From contig NZ_JACVEE010000001.1 of the NCBI RefSeq assembly GCF_015355755.1, positions 1,426,001 through 1,490,000 of the forward strand: DNA of 64,000 nt, given 5' to 3'. Source of the stretch: Nocardia sp. XZ_19_385 (GTDB taxonomy: Bacteria > Actinomycetota > Actinomycetes > Mycobacteriales > Mycobacteriaceae). The position numbers and the translations under genes are program-made. How positions within the stretch are numbered: the first letter of the stretch is position 1; each line of letters starts with the position of its first letter. Below the pieces are notes generated by a model. That model was not told the DNA's origin. It ran no database searches and saw only the letters and a program-made list of their open reading frames with translations. This document shows, in pieces, positions 59,358 to 64,000 of this stretch.

Positions 59358-60281
59358 ATGGAGTTGCGTGACATCGAGATCTTTCTGACCCTGGCCGAGG
59401 AGCTGCATTTCGGCCGGACCGCGGAGAGGTTGCACATCTCGACGCCGCGCGTGAGTCAGACCATCGCCAAGCAGGAGCGCCGCATCGGTGCGCCACTGTT
59501 CGAGCGGACCAGTCGCAAGGTCACCCTGACCCCGCTCGGCGAGCAGCTGCGGGACGACCTGCAGGCCGGTTATCGCCGCATTCTCGACGGTGTCGAATCG
59601 GCCGCGAGCGCCGCCCGCGGTGGGCCGGAAACGCTGACGCTGGGCGTGCTGGGCCCGATGTGGCAGGACCTGGCGCCGATCACCGCGCTGTTCCGAACCC
59701 GTTGTCCCGACGTGCGATTGCGCATGCGCGAGGTGCGCATCGACGAACCGTTCGCGCTGATCCGCAGCGGCGATGTCGACGTGGCGCTGCTGGCCATGCC
59801 GGTGCTGGAGACCGACCTGCAGGTCGGGTCGGCCGCGTTCACCGAGCCCATCGTCCTGGTCGTCGGACACGGACACGAGCTGGCCGAGCGCGCCTCGGTG
59901 TCGCTGGCCGAGGTCGCCGAGTACGAGGTCCTGCCCTCCGGGTTGCCGATGCCGGACTACTGGGAGAAGTCGTTCTCGCCGCTGCCGCCGCGGGAATCGG
60001 ACGCGCCGCAGCCCACCCGCGAGGAGATCCTGTTCGCCATCAGTTCCGGTGACGCGGTGGCGTTCGCGTGCGGGCAGGCGATCAAGTATTACGACCGGGG
60101 TGAGGCCGTGTACCTCCCGATCGACGAGAATCCCACGCTGAGTTGGGGTCTGGTCCAACGGGCCGGGCAGCAGAACCGCTGGGCCGAGGAGTTCAAGCGC
60201 ATCGCGACCGAACTCGGGCCGATCGAATTGGAGCTGGATCTCGATCAGCCCACCCTGCAGCGGTTGCGTTCGGTGAGCTAG
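59358..60281 (+). CDS. LysR-family transcriptional regulator
   Basis: A 307-residue LysR-type regulator: MELRDIEIFLTLAEELHFGR and TAERLHISTPRVSQTIAKQE as the DNA-binding winged helix, then the effector-binding domain (LTLGVLGPMWQDLAPITALF, VDVALLAMPVLETDLQVG, VVGHGHELAERASVSLAE). Such proteins usually activate a divergent gene in response to a small molecule. Here the divergent target would be the ABM-domain gene. The effector is unknown. Confidence 0.92.
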   Translation: MELRDIEIFLTLAEELHFGRTAERLHISTPRVSQTIAKQERRIGAPLFERTSRKVTLTPLGEQLRDDLQAGYRRILDGVESAASAARGGPETLTLGVLGPMWQDLAPITALFRTRCPDVRLRMREVRIDEPFALIRSGDVDVALLAMPVLETDLQVGSAAFTEPIVLVVGHGHELAERASVSLAEVAEYEVLPSGLPMPDYWEKSFSPLPPRESDAPQPTREEILFAISSGDAVAFACGQAIKYYDRGEAVYLPIDENPTLSWGLVQRAGQQNRWAEEFKRIATELGPIELELDLDQPTLQRLRSVS

Positions 60282-60688
60282 CTCGTCTGCTTGATGCGGA
60301 CCATGTTGCCCGAGGGGTCGCGGAAGGCGCAGTCCCGCACACCGTAGGGCTGATCGGTCGGCTCCTGCACCACCTCGGCGCCGCTGGCCTGCAACTTCTC
60401 GAAGACGTCGTCGAGGTCCTTGGTGCCCAAGTTGACGCTGGCGAAGGTGCCCTTGGCCATCATCTCGGTGATGACGCGGCCCTCCTCCTCGGTGATGCCC
60501 GGGTCGGCGGCCGGCGGGTAGAGGACGATGCCGATGTCGGGCTGTCCGGGCGGGCCCACGGTCAGCCAGCGCAGGCCGTTGTAGCCGACATCGTTGCGCA
60601 ATTCGAAGCCGAGGGTGTCGCGGTAGAACGCCAGGGCGGCGTCGGGATCGGTCTGCGGAAGATAGCTCTGATAAATGGCGATTTCCAT
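60278..60688 (-). CDS. VOC-family (glyoxalase-like) protein
   Basis: A 136-residue vicinal-oxygen-chelate protein: QSYLPQTDPDAALAFYRDTL, then VGYNGLRWLTVGPPGQPDIG and the C-terminal GVRDCAFRDPSGNMVRIKQT. The typical terminal Glu ligand is replaced by Arg (NMVRI), so the metal site may be incomplete and it may bind rather than transform ligands. It overlaps the lysR stop by four bases on the opposite strand. The upstream AraC gene on the same strand, 20 bases away, forms a usual VOC/AraC pair. Confidence 0.87.
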   Translation of the reverse strand: MEIAIYQSYLPQTDPDAALAFYRDTLGFELRNDVGYNGLRWLTVGPPGQPDIGIVLYPPAADPGITEEEGRVITEMMAKGTFASVNLGTKDLDDVFEKLQASGAEVVQEPTDQPYGVRDCAFRDPSGNMVRIKQTS

Positions 60689-60708
60689 GATGATCAGGCT
60701 AATTGCGG

Positions 60709-61143
<435 letters not shown>

Positions 61144-61175
61144 CTACGCGATCTTCCCATGTCGGAGCGGGGTTG

Positions 61176-62636
61176 TCAGGCCTGCTGGGCTTCTTCCTGG
61201 GCGTGCTGCGCCTGCGCGACCTGAGCGGCCGAGTAGCGGATGGTGAGCGCGATGAGCAGCGTCAGCAGCACGCCGGTGCCGCACAGGAACAAGGCCAGGG
61301 TATAGCCGCTGCTGAGGGCGTCGAGCTGGGTGTTGCTCATGTCGTTGGGTTTGACGGTGTCGCTGCCGCCGAGCGCCAGGCTGCGCGAGACCACCACCGG
61401 ACCGAGGAAACCCAGCGCCAGAGCCGGTCCGAAGGCCATCAGCATCTGGCCGACCGCGCTCAGCGGCCCGACCTCGGTCTGTTCCACGCCGACGATCAGG
61501 CACAGCGGAACGATGACCAGCACCACGCCGACCCCGGTTCCGATCACCAGGAACAGCGCCAGCAGCGTGGGCAGGTGGGCGGAACGGTCCAGCGTCGAGC
61601 CGAACAGCAAGGCCGCGGCGGCCAGGCCGGCGCCCAATGCGATCACCAGCCGCGGCGCCACACGGACGGCCAGTTTGGAGGACAGCCCGCCGCCGATACC
61701 CATGCCGATGGTGAACGGGATGAAGATCAGGCCGGACTGTAAAGCGGTGTAGCCCAGCACATTCTGGACATATTGCGCGCCGTAGATCGAGATGCCGCCC
61801 ATCACGCCGGCGGCCAGCAGCACCGCGAGGAACGTCGCCACCCGGTCCCGGCTGCCGAACAGCGACCACGGCAGCAGCGGGTTGTCCACGCTGCCCTCCG
61901 CGACGACGAAGGCGATCAGCAGGACCACGCCGGTAATCAACGAACCGAGGATCGCCGGGTGCGTCCAGCCGAGCACGGGGCCCTCCATGCCACCGAACAC
62001 CAAGGCCGACACACCAATTGTGGCCAGTACCGCGCCGCGCACGTCGAGGGTGAGGCGGTGGTGTTCGGTGTCCTTCAGGCATCTCAGCGCCCCGAGCATG
62101 ACCAGCAGTCCGATCGGGACGTTGATCAGGAAGATGCCGCGCCACCACACGTCGGCCAGCGCACCGCCGACCACCAGACCGGCCACCGAACCGACACCGA
62201 CCATCGAACCGAAGATCGCGATCGCCTGGTTACGCGCCTTGCCCGGCGCGAACGTCGTCACGACCAAGGCCATCGCGGTCGGCGACGCGAAAGCCGCGCC
62301 GACACCCTGCAACGCGCGTGCGCCGATCAGCATGCCGCCGTTGATCGCGAGACCGCACAGCAGCGACGCGATCGTGAACAGCCCCACGCCGACCAGGAAC
62401 ATCCGCTTGCGCCCGAACGCATCACCGACTCTGCCGCCGAGCAACATCAGCCCGGCATAGGTCAGCGCATACGCCGTGATCACCCAGTTCGCGCTGGACG
62501 CCGTCATCCCGAAGTCGGCCTGCAGCCGCGGCACCACCAGGATCGTCACCGTGCCATCCAGCACGGTCATCAACTGCATCCCACTGAGTACGAGGATCGC
62601 GAGCCCGAAAGCCCGCTGCGTCACTGGATACTGCAT
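61176..62636 (-). CDS. MFS drug exporter, DHA2 type (EfpA-like)
   Basis: A 486-residue exporter with fourteen predicted membrane helices. Motif A is GGRVGDAFGRKRMFLVGV, the second helix region shows GMQLMTVLDGTVTILVVPRL (motif D1 of the DHA2 group), and helix 5 has MVGVGSVAGLVVGGALADVW (motif C, antiporter). It lies between proS-side genes and cysG, the place of EfpA (Rv2846c) in M. tuberculosis. It probably exports hydrophobic drugs or lipids with H+. ATG 62636 is the best start. Confidence 0.9.
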   Translation of the reverse strand: MQYPVTQRAFGLAILVLSGMQLMTVLDGTVTILVVPRLQADFGMTASSANWVITAYALTYAGLMLLGGRVGDAFGRKRMFLVGVGLFTIASLLCGLAINGGMLIGARALQGVGAAFASPTAMALVVTTFAPGKARNQAIAIFGSMVGVGSVAGLVVGGALADVWWRGIFLINVPIGLLVMLGALRCLKDTEHHRLTLDVRGAVLATIGVSALVFGGMEGPVLGWTHPAILGSLITGVVLLIAFVVAEGSVDNPLLPWSLFGSRDRVATFLAVLLAAGVMGGISIYGAQYVQNVLGYTALQSGLIFIPFTIGMGIGGGLSSKLAVRVAPRLVIALGAGLAAAALLFGSTLDRSAHLPTLLALFLVIGTGVGVVLVIVPLCLIVGVEQTEVGPLSAVGQMLMAFGPALALGFLGPVVVSRSLALGGSDTVKPNDMSNTQLDALSSGYTLALFLCGTGVLLTLLIALTIRYSAAQVAQAQHAQEEAQQA

Positions 62637-62864
62637 CGGCGCAGCGGGATTCTGGAGCACAGGAAGCCACTGTAATCGACCAACCCCCAACCACCAGCCC
62701 CCAGATGACCGCCGAGCGGCCGCCGACCCGACGTTTGCGTCAACCATGTGCCGCTCGCGTCAGGCGTGTGACACTCGCCGAGCGGGAGGGCTCTGGTCGG
62801 CGCCCAGCACCCGTTGCTTTTGACGCACCGCTCTCTCCAAGGGGTGATGCGCGCTGGGCGGGGT

Positions 62865-64000
62865 TTAGTTCTGGTCGGCGGAGAAGCCGGCGGTGGGGCC
62901 GATGACGACGATGGCTGGGGGGCGGATGCCTTCGTCGCGGACGCGTGCGGCGACGGTTGCGAGGTCGGCGCGGACCACGCGCTGGGTGCGGAGGGTGCCC
63001 TCCTGGATGACCGTGGCCGGGGTGTCGGCGGGGCGGCCGCCTTCGAGCAGGGCGGTGGCGAACTTGTCGATGCGTTCGACGGCCATCATCAGGACGAGGG
63101 TGCCGCGGAGGCGGGCCAGGGCGGGCCAGTCGACGAGAGAGTCCGGGTGGTCCGGGGCGACGTGGCCGCTGACGACGACGAATTCGTGGGTGACGCCGCG
63201 GTGGGTGACCGGGATGCCGGCGGCCGCGGGGACCGAGATGGGGCTGGTGACGCCGGGCACGACGGTGACGGGGATGCCGGCGTCGACACAGGCCTCGAGT
63301 TCTTCGAAGCCGCGGCCGAAGACGTAGGGGTCGCCGCCCTTGAGGCGGACGACGAACTTGCCGGCTTTGGCGCCCTCGATCAGGGCGGCGTTGATGGCCT
63401 CCTGGGCCATGGCGCGGCCGTAGGGGATCTTCGCGGCGTCGATGACCTCGACGTCGGGGCCGAGTTCGGCGAGCAGTTCCGGCGGAGCGAGGCGGTCGGC
63501 GACGACCAGGTTGGCGCGGGCCAGCAGGCGGCGGCCTCGCACGGTGATCAGGTCGGGGTCGCCGGGTCCGCCGCCGACCAAAGCGACGCCCGGGGCGACG
63601 GGCTCCGAATCATCGGTCACTACACCGGATTGCAGGGCTTCCAGGAGCGCGTTGCGGATCGCGGCGGAACGGCGGTGCTGACCGCCGGCCAGGACGCCGA
63701 GGGTGAGGCCGTCGTAGCGGGCGGTGGCGGGGGTGACGGCGGTGCCGAGGCGGGCGGTGTCGGCGCGCACACAGAAGATGCGACGGCGGGTGGCCTCGTC
63801 GACGATGGCCGCATTGGTGTCCGGTTCGTCGGTGCAGGCGATGGCGTACCAGGCGCCGTCCAGGTCCCCGTCGGCGTAGGCGCGCAAGGTGACGGTGAGC
63901 TGCCCGGACGTGGCCATACCCTCGACGGCGGGGGTGACGGTGCGGCTGATGACGTGCACGTCGGCGCCGGAGGCGATCAGCAGCCCGAGGCGGCGCTGCG
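62865..64000 (-). CDS. cysG: Siroheme synthase: SirC-type dehydrogenase + uroporphyrin-III methyltransferase (N-terminus cut by window edge)
   Basis: This fusion enzyme makes precorrin-2 and sirohydrochlorin for siroheme, the cofactor of sulfite and nitrite reductase. The frame runs open to the right edge, so a few dozen N-terminal residues are missing. The N-terminal SirC-like part shows RRLGLLIASGADVHVISRTV; the C-terminal SUMT part has GVALVGGGPGDPDLITVRGR, VVADRLAPPELLAELG, GGDPYVFGRGFEEL and VVPGVTSPISVPAAAGIP. Position matches Rv2847c. The 228-base gap to the MFS gene shows a weak hairpin (62801-62808 with 62853-62860) but no gene. Confidence 0.95.
   Translation of the reverse strand, partial: QRRLGLLIASGADVHVISRTVTPAVEGMATSGQLTVTLRAYADGDLDGAWYAIACTDEPDTNAAIVDEATRRRIFCVRADTARLGTAVTPATARYDGLTLGVLAGGQHRRSAAIRNALLEALQSGVVTDDSEPVAPGVALVGGGPGDPDLITVRGRRLLARANLVVADRLAPPELLAELGPDVEVIDAAKIPYGRAMAQEAINAALIEGAKAGKFVVRLKGGDPYVFGRGFEELEACVDAGIPVTVVPGVTSPISVPAAAGIPVTHRGVTHEFVVVSGHVAPDHPDSLVDWPALARLRGTLVLMMAVERIDKFATALLEGGRPADTPATVIQEGTLRTQRVVRADLATVAARVRDEGIRPPAIVVIGPTAGFSADQN

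Noticed and set aside
62801..62860. Hairpin downstream of cysG as a strong terminator
   Set aside because: Only 8 pairs (CGCCCAGC/GCTGGGCG) with a 44-base loop; too weak to list separately.

Overview
This 64 kb window is high-GC actinobacterial chromosome, most likely from a mycolic-acid-containing Corynebacteriales species and probably Nocardia (inference; no rRNA is present to prove it). The reasons are the very high GC at third codon positions, frequent GTG/TTG starts, deazaflavin (F420)-type enzymes, a mycothiol-type enzyme, a cutinase, a PptT/PptH pair, and a core gene order that matches from memory the Mycobacterium tuberculosis block Rv2771c-Rv2847c (flavodoxin-like, membrane protein, dapB, M16 protease, pnp, rpsO, ribF, DtxR-type regulator, truB, pptT, pptH, MATE, nrnA, rbfA, infB, ylxR, nusA, rimP, a DUF4439 pair, proS, EfpA-type MFS, cysG). 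No tRNA, rRNA, CRISPR array, prophage or insertion sequence was seen.

Layout. 1-1.9 kb: a two-component system (histidine kinase cut by the left edge) divergent from three tiny ORFs, then a perfect terminator. 1.9-3.6 kb: flavodoxin-like protein, membrane protein, dapB. 3.7-4.8 kb: a Phd/PIN toxin-antitoxin module plus the remnant of a second antitoxin with its duplicated operator. 4.8-10.7 kb: metabolic and membrane accessory genes (NAD(P)-dependent reductase, Zn alcohol dehydrogenase, VOC protein, pentapeptide-repeat membrane protein, divergent MFS/ArsR pair). 10.8-17.1 kb: M16 protease, PNPase, S15, RibF, DtxR-family regulator. 17.2-21 kb: lipoprotein, four-EF-hand protein, alpha/beta hydrolase, DUF4345 protein with a divergent TetR and two operators. 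21-24 kb: truB-pptT, pptH, one small protein. 24-28.8 kb: an atypical Hsp70, a large fibronectin-III coiled protein and a divergent GrpE-like protein, the most unusual system here. 28.8-32.5 kb: a two-subunit permease with a Zur-like box, an SRPBCC protein, a MATE exporter. 32.7-40.3 kb: GNAT remnant, nrnA, rbfA, ylxP, infB, ylxR, nusA, rimP. 40.5-45.8 kb: Tat-lipoprotein/DUF4439 pair, then a TetR circuit and an acyl-CoA dehydrogenase/MarR pair, separated by structured dispersed repeats. 45.8-64 kb: FAD monooxygenase, mycothiol-type enzyme, proS, YaaA, lipoprotein, redox and HD proteins, methylmalonate-semialdehyde dehydrogenase, cutinase, F420-type proteins, a short class-II UvrA paralogue, LysR and AraC regulators, an EfpA-like exporter, and cysG cut by the right edge.

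Functional themes. RNA and translation genes (pnp, rpsO, truB, nusA, infB, rbfA, rimP, nrnA, proS) form the conserved backbone. Between them lie self-regulated accessory modules whose operators can be read directly: TetR at 20.3 kb, TetR at 42.2/42.7 kb, MarR at 45.3 kb, and the duplicated antitoxin operator at 4.5/4.7 kb. Many operon genes overlap by 1-4 bases (ATGA, GTGA, TGATG), indicating translational coupling.
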